Below are positions 1 through 14,500 of a stretch of 64,000 nt of DNA, one piece after another. How positions within the stretch are numbered: position 1 is the first letter of the stretch; every line of letters begins with the position of its first letter. The notes below the pieces were generated by a model that was given only the letters and a program-made list of their open reading frames with translations, searched no databases and was not told where the DNA came from. The DNA is taken from contig NW_025062478.1 in assembly GCF_000002995.4 (NCBI RefSeq), positions 496,001-560,000 on the forward strand. Direction: 5' to 3'. The position numbers and the translations under genes were made by a program. The DNA is from Brugia malayi. Lineage: Eukaryota > Nematoda > Chromadorea > Rhabditida > Onchocercidae.

Positions 1-564
1 GCAATTCCGTCATTCAGAGTGAATGTTTATTAATAGAGACAACAAAATTAAGACTGAGTTTATGAAAACTTTGGAATTCAACGACTCTCGAATATTTCCA
101 TCAGTTGAACATAAGAGACTGCCTGTAAATGCTTTAGCATTGATTATTACACGACAGGTATTTATTTCATTTTATTTATCAGACATGTACACAGCTTATC
201 ACTTATAAGACACTTATCACTTATCAGAATGTTACAATGCACAACCATGCGACATAAAGTGAATAAGTTTAAAAATCAATGCCCTAAAATGAATTCAGAT
301 CTCTTTTATCAGTTGCGGCTGATCCTTTTCAACTCAGAAGCTAAACTAATAGCATAAATGCCTAATCATTCTGAATTAAAGCATCTGAAATGACTTTCCT
401 GATAGTATTATCAAAATACAACAAATCATTGCAGGAATCAATGATTGAAACAAGGCAAATCTCGGGTAATATTACTGATACCCTAGACATGGATACATTT
501 ATCACTATAATATTAGCTATGCCACTATATATCTTTCTTATCATTATAATCAGTATACCACTTA
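1..564. other. Left-edge flank, no supported gene
   Basis: AT-rich sequence. A plus-strand frame at 390-596 could encode about 68 residues with a hydrophobic stretch near its end, but it has no splice or family support. I see no repeat array or RNA gene here. Confidence 0.5.
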
Positions 565-705
565 TTAGATGGAGAATAATCTTTGCTGTCTCTTAATGAA
601 AAGGATGACCTCTATTCCCTCCTCTAAAATGCGCGACATGTCCTCATTGACCTCTCCAATGATATGCTTGAACTGATAATAATATGCATTGGTTGACCTC
701 TTCAT
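565..705 (-). CDS. Small ORF or terminal exon, unknown
   Basis: A minus-strand frame of 46 residues plus a stop starts MKRSTNAYYYQFKHIIG and continues with a charged, helix-prone stretch (EVNEDMSRILEEG) before stopping at 565. Just upstream on the same strand lies a possible splice acceptor (gtgcttag then AATG), so this may be the last exon of a gene whose other exons I could not find, or a decayed remnant. Its composition is richer in G and charged codons than its surroundings, which is why I list it. I recognise no family. It lies about 1.9 kb downstream of the unc-41 stop, on the same strand. Confidence 0.22.
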   Translation of the reverse strand: MKRSTNAYYYQFKHIIGEVNEDMSRILEEGIEVILFIKRQQRLFSI

Positions 706-2564
706 TCTAAGCACCAAATTCGATCGAATGCACACAGAATTGATCCAAATCCTTTTTCTTTGGTGGAATTACCATTTTTAAATTGGAAATATTTCACATT
801 AAATATATAAAATGTAAATAATGAGACAGTAGTTGCTAATTTGAGAGGAGAGATTTCTTGTGATTATCTAATCGAAATTAATTTCACGAAATTTTTCCTA
901 TTCAAATCATTTATTATCGAATGTGTTATATTTATGAAACTTAAAAAGCGTAGTTCTAATTTCAGCTTTGTTGTTTTTTTTTTCCTTTCTTTTTTTGTAA
1001 AAATATATTTGCTAATAATTTTTATAAGGTGCCTACTGTTTAATAATTTAACAATTTCAGAAAAGTACTATCAGAAGTAATTTTTTTTTCCTACTCTTAC
1101 CATTCTGACGTGTTGCTCAGTAGAGAAATTTTAAATTATAAAGTTTAAAAATAAATACTCACTTGTTGCTATCAATTTTATTATACCATATTTTTTATCA
1201 TGTCATGATTATGTTCTGTAGTATTTGAAATCATAAATGAAGTTGCATAGTACATCTTATCGATTAATGAAAATCAACAAATGCAAAAAATAATTTATTT
1301 CGGCCTGATGCAAGCTGCAAGATTTACATTGATAATAATATATTTAATGTATACAATTAGAATGAGTAAAAGCATCCAAAATTATTAATAAAGGGAAGTT
1401 TTAATGAAATTAAGGAAATATTGTGCATTAATTTCATGCAAAAGTTAAAGGAAAAAATATCCTAGAAGCATGTTAGAGGTCAACTTTGAATTATGCAAAT
1501 TATCTTTAACAAATATCACTTCAGAACTTATCAAGTAGATTTAAAATTTATTCTCTTGTTACAGCATGCATGAATTGTTTACTGGATACTTTACAGTGGA
1601 ACAAAGATTAAGTAAATTGAATTTACAAACAAAAGAAGAAATAAGTTAGAGTACAAAAATAAGAAAATCCAATAATACTTAGATGGAAAAAGTTGTCATG
1701 GGATCTCGAGAAATTACGTATTCAAATTTTTTGTCAAATTGTAAATTTGAAAGTTCTAATCGAACAGATAAATTAATGATTTAAGAACGTTGATAATAAG
1801 TAAGAGGAAAGAGAAGCATTTTATCAAAAATAAGTTAAAAGTGACACGCGAAACACCTGTCTAAATATAAGTAACTTTATTCAATGAAATTTGAAATTTT
1901 TTACTTTTAATAATATGCTCTTAAGTTTTTGCTTTTAATAAATTTAATTCTGAATTTTCACTGAATTTTAAAAGTCAGTTGAAGGCATTTATCAGTTGCT
2001 TATAATTCTTTTCTTGTTTTTCAATATGAAAAAGCAAAATCCAAAACAGGAAAAAAAAGGAAAAAATTAAAAAGGATAATAAATAATGCGTAACATTAGG
2101 CATTTCTTGGGAAAATACAAGGATAATTTATATCTTTTAAATTTTGAAGAATATAAATTATAAATTACAAAGAAAAAAGATATAAATTATAAATTAATGA
2201 ATTTATTTAAAAAATATAAATTATAAAGGAAAAAAAGAATGTAAAAAAAATTCTTCTAATCATTGATTACAATTATTTAATATAAATAACAATGCAAATT
2301 ATTGTTTCATTCAAAAGTTATAAAAATGAAAATAGTGATTAGTGATAATTTTTAATGTCAAAAACTCGCAAAACAATTATTTTTCTTTTAATTTACCACA
2401 ATTCATCAACAATTTTTAAGTTCATATTCATCTTTAATTGTAATTTAATTTGATTGAAATTTCAAATTACTCAAATTATCAAATACCAAAAAAAAAAAAA
2501 TGCTCCAATTAATAGTAGCAAAATTTAAATTAAATTCTGAAAAGTTTCCTATACAATAAATTGA
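706..2564. other. 3' flank of unc-41, no gene seen
   Basis: Very AT-rich DNA with homopolymer A and T runs. It should contain the 3' untranslated region and poly(A) site of unc-41 (minus strand). Several TTTATT matches on the plus strand are AATAAA on the minus strand, but none can be singled out. No coding or RNA signature was seen. Confidence 0.5.
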
Positions 2565-5500
2565 TCAATAACCGTACTGCTTCGGATCGATCTGAATCAT
2601 TGGCATTGCACTACGATTTTCTTCTTCATCACTACTCGAATCAGCATCATTATGCCTTTTAGCACCAATTTCTGCATCAGAAAAATCGATCCTATATCTA
2701 AAATTAAAATTTTAAATATCTAAAATTATTTAAAAAAAAACAATGAATTTAAATTGTAACACTTTTCTGCTTGATTATTGTTTAAGTGATAAGACATATC
2801 AATGAAATTAATAAAGAATGTTTTAAATTAAAAAAAAAAAAGAAAAAGTATCGTTAAAAAATTCTTTAAAGTACAACTTTACCCTGCATGCAATTCGTTC
2901 ACTTCATCCGGATTAAACATTGCTTTATGCTGTTCAGGTATGCTTTCCTGATTAGCTGCTGGATTAGCTGTAGTTGGATCAAATATAGGATCAATATCCA
3001 AATCAGAACACTGAACATAATCTATTTCAACCTGAAGATAATAAAAAAAAATTTAAAATGCATGACACATTTCAAGATGCAATGAGAAACAAAATATAAG
3101 TATATAATATTTCAATTGAATAGCATATTTTCAAGATTTCTTACTTTTGAAAAAAATCTTTATAAAATTATTAAATTATTTTTTTAAAAAAAAAACATTA
3201 GAAAATTATTAAAAAAAAGAAAAGAATGAATTCTAAAAATTAAACATTAATTAATTTCATCAATTAAACGAATTAAAAATTTATTAAATATAAAAGTATT
3301 TTTAATAAAATAAATGAAATACAAACTTTATAAGTACATTTTGCCACATATCGCACAAATTTTTCCACTCGATCGCTATCATCATGTTGTTCAACGCTAA
3401 CTGATCGTACCACTGTATTACTAATCATTGCAAGTGGCATTGTAAATTCCACATCACATGTTGGCGCAAATGTTTCAGGCATTAAATCAAATGATGAAAG
3501 TTCAAACCGACAACGCAATAAATGCTCCCTGTATGCAGCGTGAAATTTTTCTGGAAGACGTGGAATACGCCATACTAAAGCACGAAAAACATGTTCATAT
3601 TTTGCTTCACCAATACCTGCTTCAATGAGTGAATTTTCAACATTGTGTACTGTACCCATTAGACGATCTTTGAGATTCTGAAATTGTTAAATTTCATCAA
3701 AATTACATAATATTTTTTTTAGTTTTTAGATAAAATAAAGTTATCAAAAAATAAAAAAAAAATTTTAATAAAAATAAAAATACTTTTGAAAAATTTTTTT
3801 TTATATAATTAAAAATGACACTAAATAATATTAATTTTATTACCTTAACTTTACCCGGACGTCTTACTTTAGCATGCACCGATCCAACACCCCAACGTCG
3901 TTCTTCACGAAACAAATAAATCCATGCTTCAGGTACTGGAAAACGAATCTGAATATCTTCGCATGGTACCTGACGTTTGCTACTAAAATCACCTTTTGTT
4001 TTCTCTGTTTGTGCTGCTGCCATAGCTTCAATTCGAATTTCAACCTTAATTATTATAAAATTTGAAAAAAAAAAGTTTCAATTCTTTTCAAAATCTTTAT
4101 CAAAAAGATAATTTCAAAATCATAGATAAAAAAAAATTTCAAAAATATACCTTAGAACCAGCAATTTTCATCACACATTTTACTGTTAATGGCTTTTCGC
4201 GATTTTTTGGTGGCCTCACACGAAATCTCATTACCTGTTGAAATTTTTTCCATTTATAATAATAATATCAGAATCTTTTTAATGTGCATAAAAAAATTTT
4301 GAAATGTTTGAAGCAATTTTAAATGTACTCTCATCCAAAGCTTATACAAATCTTTTTTTTTTTTTTTAGCTAATATTTGCTAGAATAAAGCATGGTAAAA
4401 TAATAGCTATGCTAAAATTTATTTAATTCAATAAAAGTTCAAAAACATTTATGCAAAATTATATGATGTGTTAATATGATAAGTAGGTGATAAGTGATAT
4501 AATTGCTGTAAATATTAATTGATATCAATGGAATTTACGAAATGCTAATTTACTGTTAATTTAATTCTGAAATCAAATAATCAGAATTTGAATACTTCGA
4601 AATTATTCAAACTTGAATTTATTACGTAATGAAAGGAATACCAAAATTAAACACTGAAATGTTACTTTCTATGCAATAATCACTTATGCAAGAATTACTT
4701 TTATCATAAATAAAATGTTGAAATAATAAATGGTACCTCAAAAAAGCATCCATCAGGTGGTGAAAGTCGAATTATTTGTTCTTTTTCAAAAATTTCTTTT
4801 TCAACTGTATTGTGAAATTCAAGATTTTCAAATCGTATCCATCTTTCGGTATACATTGGTAAAATATCTTTCCGACGAACTATTTCCTGAATTAATTTCA
4901 TGATTACTTGCATAAGATAAAATAATTAACAAATGTATGATATGAAATATAAATTTAGCAAACATTATAGCTGATAAGTTATTAAAAATTCAAAATAATT
5001 TAACGAGTGAAATTTTAAAATGAGAAAGAAATTAAGAAAGGAATATAACCTTTCCTTGTCTACGACGATCATTGAGACCAATTTCAAGTATGGGTGATCC
5101 GGAAACAAATGCAAGACAAAATAATCGTACACGAGCTTTTTGATCGCTCAAAATATTGAATTTGTCCACATATGCAGCATATTCATCGTAACAATGAATC
5201 TTTTTTGAAACAAAATATAATTTTCATAAAAAAATTTATGAAAAAAAAATTTTTTTTCTTCTTTATTTATTTATTTTATATTTCATTTTTTAGAGAAGAA
5301 AAATAATAAAATTTTTCTCGTCAATTATGCTAACTTTTCATTTTCTTACTTGTTGCTATTTAGTTTATTACTTTTTAATTAGATATTTTTAGTATATCAT
5401 ACATTAAAAAGTTTTTTTTTCTCACCTATGTATTAAAAAGTGATAAGTTAGTCATTCATATGTAAACATTTGTAAGTAAATCAATTAAGCAATCTTAATA

Positions 5501-8500
5501 AATGAAGTAAATTATGTATAATTGATTTCTTTTTTTTTTTTTTTTTTTTGTAACTGACCATTGATAAAAATTTTTAAGTTTTAAGATTTATCTTAAATGA
5601 CTTATCAAAGCTGAGATAAAATAAAGACTTAAATGAATGTCACATGTTGTCCTTCTTAACATAAATTCTTCATCCTAAATGAAAATTATTTTAATACTAA
5701 AAATACTATTTTAGTACCTGAACTTCATCTTGCTTATATAACGGAGTATTATTTCGTATAGCCACGCAGCGAAAGAGAATATCTTCAATTGTGACAACAA
5801 ATGTAAACAATTCAGATGCATTTAATGAACCAAATTTTAGTATTACTGTGCATTGTGCTGAATGTTCTAATGGTAAACCATATTTTGTCACATGTCCTTC
5901 TACCAATCGTGAAATTTGTCCTAAAAATTTATCACAAATTATTTTTTTCTTAATTTATTTATCTTTATAGTTCATAGAAATCTTTAAAATCATAAAAAAA
6001 AGAATTTTTAATTACAATTTCAAAATTTTGACTTAGAATTATGATTAAGTAATAATTTTAAAATAATGATCAAAGCTGAGAAATAATATCAAACATTGAA
6101 TATTTTTAAAATTTTAAAATTTTCAATCATTGATATTGACTTGCTATACCTGGTCTGATACCAACACGTTCTTTGTATAAAACATATTGCAGTTTTACTG
6201 TATGAATTTTGCCATAAACATCATATGCTTGTAATGTTGGATCAGAAAGAGAATACGTCGCCTGAAATTATGGAATTATTTGAGATTGATCGAATGTATA
6301 AGTTTAAAAATGACTTCCTTCAAAATAAAATTAACAGTTTTTCTTCAAAAAATTCCTTAAAAAATAAAATTAGCTAAATTGTAATTATAAATTAGTATAT
6401 TAGAGAAATTAAATTAATTTTAATTAGACAAGATAACAAGCAAATAGTCCATTCAATCAGCAATGATCAATCAATCACTTAAACAATACCCACTACTAAA
6501 AAAAAAATTTAAACTTAATTTGGAATCGGTTATGAATATTATAGCTTTCCAAATGGTATTACGATAGATATAATGCGAGTAAATAATATAAGTTAAAATT
6601 ATTTTCACGTAATTTTAAGAAAATTGTTTTTCAATAAGGAATAAAAGCTATGTATAATTTGATTTAATTTTAAAACTAAAAGTTTCCTAACAAAATGGTT
6701 TAAGAAATGGAAATAAAATAAAGCTGAAAAAAAAAGAAAAAACCTGTAATAAAATTTCCATAAATGGTTTCTGTTCAGTTTTTGAATTGAACAAAAAAAG
6801 GGTATTGTTACGTATTCTCACATAACATGGCTTCCAGTAACGATCACTCATAATTTTCTTCTTTATAGGATATCGAATCATCATTTCCCAACCATCACCG
6901 GTAAATTTATCTGGAAAATCAGTCAATGGCTCACTATCATCTTCATCGTATAATGGACTTGGTGTACTGATATTACCATCCTGAAATTATATTGAACACT
7001 TAAATTCAAAAAAAAAAAAATGAAACACAAAAAAAATCAAATTTTTATTAAATTTTTTATTGTTTCAAATTTAATAGGATTGATTTGTTTTATCGACTTA
7101 CATCACCATTTAATTAATTTTCATTATTAAATAGGCAGATTAAGATATTTGTAACTGAAATCATTGTTATCAGCTAATGCTAATCAACATTAGACTTTTG
7201 CACAAATCTAATTTTAAAAAATTTTTTAAAAATTAAGGTTAAAGAAATCTATATATATGTTATAGTTATTTAACCAATAAAAAAAAAAGAAATAAAACAC
7301 ATAGCTTATACTTTAATCTATATTAAAAACTAACTTCCATACGGAATTCATCATCAAATCCAGCAGGTCGTGAACTAGCTGGACTACCACCTTCTTGTGT
7401 TGGTGTGCTAATATCACTTTTTTTTTCTTCATTTATTTTAGCAGTAGCAAAAAAGTTAATATCTTCTTCAGTTTCTTCTGCAGCTAATGCAGCAGCAGCT
7501 CGTAATTTTGCTTCTTTAACTAAATCATCTGCTGAAGGTACATTGAATGGATCATAATCCTGTAAATTGATAGAGAAAACATTTTTTTTTGATAACACTG
7601 AAAGTAATTAATGTTGATTAATTACTATTTAAATGTTAGTCCGTTGATATTAATCTTATCTTAATGTTGATATCAATCTTATCTTAACGCTAACCTTAAT
7701 GTTGATTGGTTATCATTTAAATGTTAATCATAATGTTGATGTTAATCTTAATATTGACTAATGATTACTAATTATCATTTAAAATATCATTTAATAAAAT
7801 ATAATAATAATATTTTTTTACATAAAAACCTCATCAATTAAATTTTCACTGATCGAAGCATTAAGTTCATTGGGCGCAACAGTGAAACCAAATGCTTTAT
7901 CAGGCGAAACTGGAGCTACAGAGGCATTTGTGAAAAAACCTGATTCAGATATTGGTAATTCAGTTGGCTGTGAATCATCAAATGCAGTCCAAGTTCGATT
8001 CTCTAGCTTTGGGCTTAAATATTAGAAAATAATTGATAAAGTGATGACAAAAATGAGAAAACAATACAAACCTATCCAAATCTTATCATTTTCTTTATTA
8101 CTAGTAATTAATTTTAAGTTAGATCAGAAAATATATAATATATCAGTTCTAAAAAATACATAACTATTTATGAATAAATTATCTACAAATAAATTAATCC
8201 AAATTTTAATTAAAAGTTAGGAATACAAATAGAAATGATTATGCTCTGCCTCTGCAAATTTTAAATCTTAAATTAGATCAATGATTAAAATATTTCTGTA
8301 AATTTCATGAAAGTACCTAAAAGTTGCTGCGGTATTTGTTTCTTCAAATGTTTCTGAAGCTTCCTTGTTTACAGCATCGTTACTGCTCGATTTAGCTGAT
8401 GCTAGCATTGTCATTGGACTAGAAAAGTGAAGGATGAATTCATGAAATAACTTTAATAAATAATAAGCACATAAATTTATTAGCACTTATTACCTGTCAC

Positions 8501-11500
8501 CTTAATTAATTGTCGCTTTCTAACAAAATGTATCGTTACGAGTATGAAATTTAATTTAATTTAGCGAATATAATGCTAACATTTCCTCAGGTGATTTGTT
8601 TGATTGTTGGTTAGGACTTGATGGTCCTTGTTGTTCTGTTGGTGGCTTCCAATCCTACAAGTATTATTATGATTATCGCTCTGTAAAAAGTTTACAGAAA
8701 AAAGAAATTTCAAAAAATTTAATTGATAAACAGAGATGAATAAAAAAAAAAGATATTCAAGGTGCAAAAAGAGTTAGGCTAAGTGAATTAAGAACGAATA
8801 AGTATTAAAATATAAATGACGAATGAATAAATATTAAAATATAAATGAATAAGTATTAAAATATATATATTTTGGTATTTTCATTTCAATATCATAAAAA
8901 AAAAAAACTCAAAGATTATGCACAATATTCCAAGTTGCATATTAAAGATGCATTTTAATTTATTTCATGAACAAATTATTTACACATTACATTGATACTA
9001 TAAGTAAATTATATTAATTAAAAATGTAATAAATTAATTCAACCTGTAAATCAATTCTTGTAGCAGCCATCTTCTTTGCTAATTCCATAGCAGCTCGATC
9101 CATATCATCTTCCTGTGCTAATGTCAATTCCGGTTCCGGTATTTTCTTTGATTTTCCATGTTTATTCTTTTTTTTCTCTTTTATCGGTGCAATCAGAGAT
9201 CCCTGCTCTCGTGCTTGCTTATAGGCATGTTCCGGAATATAGGCTTGAGAACCACTACAAACTTTTTCGTTTTTATCTTATTTAAGTTAATTCGACTTGT
9301 TACAAGTAATATTAGGAATGATTACCACAGAATTTTACTATACTTTATTAAAACTATCACTAAACTAAAAAAAAAAATTCGAAAATGTTGCAGCATTTAT
9401 CATTCATTTGCTTTTTCGTTCTTTTTCAGGAAAACATACCCAATTTGTGAGAGGTAACTTTCATCTTTGATATCTTTGGCTGCTGTAGTCTTTTCCAATT
9501 CTCTCAATTTTTCTTCAGTTGATTTCACAGCTGATGTAGCTTTTTCTGTTAATTTTTTGAACTGTGTCCATGCATCTTCTTCTGGTTCTGATTCCATCAA
9601 TTTAGGCGGTAATTGTTGATGCATTGATGGTTCAATGGAATATTTTGATTTTGTTGTTGGGAGTGGTACTGGAGGTCGTGTTGGTGGTACTGGACGTTCA
9701 ACGGATGGCGATGGGGGAGCAGGTCGTAAAGGTGCTAAAAATAGCTAAATCTATCATGCCTTGAATTTTCTTTTTTCATTTAAAATTAAACTTTAGTAAA
9801 CAATAAAGCAATATTTAAAAATCAGTAAACAACAGAGCAACATTTAAGACAAACAAATAAATATATACTTCATAATATTATTAAAAAAATTATTTGAATA
9901 AGAAATTATTTCTTCTTTATTTCTCCAAAAAAAAATATATATATATATATGTAAATAAAAGAACTATGCTATATGTTTTTACGATACACGTAAAACACTA
10001 TATTTGTTTTATATCACTTACGTTTTCGTCTCGTTTCTACATCATTTTGAACGCTATTATCATTTTCCGTTGCTATTTCTCTAGAAAAAAAGAAGATATT
10101 CTAGAAAAGTCATAAGTAAAAAAAGTAACTAGAATTTGATTATCTTTTGGGTAAAAAAAAAAGAAGCAAATTTTAAATCTATTCAAAATCCAAAATATTT
10201 GCTAAATACTGCATATGAATCGAATTGTAAGAGAATTAGGTAGGTTTGAGTAAACAAGAATAGCAATAAAATAATGTTAATGTATTAATCTTCTTATTTA
10301 AAATTATATTTTATTGCCCTAAAAAAATCAAGAAAAAATTTGGCTAATATATATAACTAAAATTTAATTTTATGATAAATGAGCAAAAAAAAAAAAAAAA
10401 AAAAATGATGAGATTTAACAAACTTTTGTTGATATGTTTCAGTAGAAAATGCTTGTGATGACTGGATATCAGGTTGTGGCATCGATTGTGTAACCGTTGC
10501 TGCTACACTTTCTTGTGCTTCCCAAGAAAATGGATTTGGTTCCGACCTGAAAATGAATATTTCATAAAATAAACTAATAATTTAATTACCTGTTAAATTC
10601 ATTCTATTATTATTTAAAAATATCCAATAATATACTGCAAATTTTTCATTGCAATATTATAGAAATTTAATTTATAAAAATTTTCTTCTTTAAAAAAAAA
10701 GTTGCCTAATTACGGCTGGAAATAATGGTGCAATGTATTGTGGTATCATAGGAGATCGATAACCATCATTAGAGTGAAGAGATGTAGTAGAATTTTCTGC
10801 AACAGGTTGTTGATAATGTGACATATCGTAATCACCGGTTGTTTCTATAACAATACCTAAACATTTTTTGATGATAATTTTTTCGACAATTTTCATGATT
10901 CTTATCTTTTTATCTCTATTATATTGGATTATGGTAATCTTTCTCCAAGATGGATGAATGCAAATTTTTAAATAAAATTATTTATCTCATATAATATTAG
11001 CAAATGTCTATCCTGAGAAAAAAATTTCTCTATATTTTGATTCTTTTAAATAAGCCCTGTAAGCGATACATATGACTTAAATTTTATAAATTTTATTTCA
11101 TATGTATTATTAAATTTGGCTACTTCACCTGGATAAGATTCTGAACCAGTCTGACTTTCATAATTTTGGTGGTCATTTGCTGATGGCATATAAGATGACG
11201 CATAAGTATTATAGCTATTGTAGGTATATCCTTGTGATTGATCATATTGTGAAGCACCGTAATCAGGAAGTACGGTAGGTTGTTGATCGTAATCCTGCTT
11301 TGTTATCAGTTGTTGTGTGTAGTCTTCACTTACAGTTGATTGTTGATTATAGCTTTGATACGTTGTTCCATAATTCATTTCGTTATAATCTTGATAATTT
11401 GTAAACACTTCATTTTGCTGCTGTTGTTGTTGTTCATAATCAGGATACGATGTCGTACCGTAATCGTAGTTTACATTTTTCACTTCATCAAAGCTTTGAA

Positions 11501-14500
11501 TCTGTGGTTCATTGTAAGAATAAGTATATTGTTCATACTCCACTGGTTGTTGATTAAGTGTAGTGTCACCTAAAATAATATAACACTTTGTTTTCTACTA
11601 TCTAATGAAATATTGAAATAGCTAATTCAAATAATTGCATAAAACCAAAGTAAATTTTCTAGAATTTTTGTATTAAAAAATAGCAGTTTATTCTATTTTT
11701 TTTCTCTCTCATTGACAAGTTTTAATAAATTAGCAAAAAAAAAATGTTCTTAAATAAGTGATAATTATAAAGATTCAATCAATTCACAAATTTAGATTCT
11801 CGAATATAATATATTTAAGCAATTTAAGGTCAAGTAATCTAAAATTTTTAGGCGAATTAATCAGATTTATGAAATTGAAGCATACCTGTTTGTTGAAAAC
11901 CTGTCATTTCAGAGCTATCAGCATTCTGTTTTCCTGCATTCTCGTAATTTGAACTTATATCGTAATGTATCGTTGATTCAGTTTCAGGAATAACAGGATA
12001 TTGTTCCGTACCGTATACCTGATCTGGTAATTCAACGTTACCTCTTGATTCGTTTCGTTCCGTATTGGCATCATTGCTTGTTGTACTTTTTTTCTGTTTT
12101 ATCATAATTTCTTCCTTTTGTTCAAAATTTTCTGACCAATCTGAGTACAATTCTGTCACAGAAAGTATTACAGAAATATTTCTGATAAGAATGAGTGATC
12201 ATTAATCAAATATATCGATTTAATTTTAAGTTTTATTTTTCGAAAGAGATCAATAGAATTGATCTGTTGCTCAAATGCACTGTTCATCTTGTTAATATTA
12301 TCATCAAGCTAACAAAAGTCAACCAAATTGACATTGTTTCTCACATGGGATGAAATTATCTCAAGTGGAACAAATTATCTGTTGGCGTTTAGCTTTTCAG
12401 TGAAACTAACCTGGCTGACTTTTTTTTTAAGTTTAAAGGTTATGTAAGGTTTACATTAGGGTTGCATATTTTAATAATACAATTGAAATAGGTGTTCATA
12501 GGTGTCAATTTAATATAAACAATTACTTTCATGGTAATCATCAAAAGTAAACTTTTAATTTTAACTTCTTTTTCTTCCATAGATGAAAACAAATGTAACG
12601 TACCTGGTGCTTGTGTTACTGAGGTAATTTCTGATTTATCTGTATAGCAGGTGGTATTATTGGTATGAGATGTAAAAATCTGAAAATAGAAAATGCTAAT
12701 ATTTTCTGATACTTGAAAGTATGATATTTTTATTAGTGAAAACTTTGAAACATTGTTTGAGTGAGTCAAATTTTACTATAGAAATTTTTAAGCATTCAAA
12801 AAATTTGTCGTTCTATTATCAAATATAAAAGATATATGCGCAATTAATCTCATTGTATAATTTTATTTTCGAAATTTATGTATTATTCCTCTTTCCCTCA
12901 TACTATCATTTTTCAGCAGAAAATAAGATATGGTCGATATTATCTTGAATTCAAAGTTCTATGTATCGAATAAAGTCTAATAAAAATATTGCATTGTAAT
13001 ATTTATTATTGTTATTATTATTATTATTTTTTTTTTTGTGATGAAAATGACAACAAAAATATAATATTAAGAGTGATCATGCTGTGTGAAAATACTAAAA
13101 ATGCAATTTTATAAAATTAAATTAAATAAAAAAAATAATAGTATTACATATAATTAAATAAAAAATAATAGCTTTTTTTCTCGACTGACACATTTATTCA
13201 AATATTATGCAAAGATCGGGATATTTCATGGTTATATGAGTGATTGATAAAATTCACAATGATTGATAAAGGCTTATCATTGGATCTATCAAATATATAC
13301 AACAACCTGTCTATTATTTTCAGCATCTTCAGAAGGTTCCATCAGTGCTCTAGAATTTGGTGACATCTTTTGATCATCTGATGTCCCTTGCATGTCATAT
13401 TTATTCGGTGTCAGTTCTTCATCACCATTATTTGTCTTGAATATTTGAAATAATTATTTTTTATCAAATAAACAATGAATGTTCAATGTATCATTAATTA
13501 AGTCATACAATTAATTTTGAGGGTTTTGCTAAAAGAAATTTCTGCAAAATAAAATATAGAGTCTTTTCTGGAGTATGTTTCACAATATTTTGCAAGATTA
13601 GCTGAACATTACTTCAAAACGAGAAAATACGACAGATGATCTGCTTTCCAATGACCTGCTTTCTGCAGCTCATTGACTAAATAAATGAGCTGCATGAAGT
13701 AAAGTAAAGTTTTTGATTCAAAAAGTTTGCAGTTCGAAGATTTTAGATATATATAAAAGAAAAATGAAAAGAAAAATTAGTGCGGATGCTCAATATATCA
13801 TTAAATTATTTGTTAACGGATTCAGTAAAATTTGCAAAATCTGAAAGCGAATTATTGATTGCATCACAATAACTAGCAATAATTAATGATAATGATAACA
13901 ATGATGATAATATAATATTGATAACAGTAATAACAATAATAAATAATAGCAAATAATAATGACACCAATAAATATTATATTAAAGGACAAACTGAAAGAA
14001 AAAGATACAAAATAAGCTTTTATATTACTTTAATACCTTGCAATAAATTTGATTTTGAGAAAATGAAAATTTCATAGAATTAACTTTGTTGACGATCATT
14101 TTCAATATAAAAATTTCATCCTATGTTTATTTGTTACAAAGTGTACCTTTGAAATTTTTAAAATTGAAAAAAAAAGAAGACTAAATGAATGGCATTAATA
14201 TTCTATCTGGTAAGCCCTAAGGAATATGATGAATTAAGCTTAATCTCCCTCTTTCTTTCCTTCTCTCTGTCTCTCTCTCTTTCTCTCTCTTTAAAATTTT
14301 GCAGGAAGACGATTTGATCGACATTTCTTCAGAAAAGGAACAAACCGAATATATCTTTGAATAATACATTCGAATTGCATAAGTGTACGCACATTCATTT
14401 ATTTGGATGACTATAAAAAAAGAAAAACGAAATTCCAAAAAAGGAATATTTGTTTTTCAATCCGTAAAAAATTATCAATAACAAAAAATTTTACTAGTAA

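Noticed and set aside
390..596. Plus-strand frame with a possible membrane segment
   Set aside because: No start context, splice partner or family match; overlaps the minus-strand candidate; hydrophobicity is expected from AT-rich sequence.
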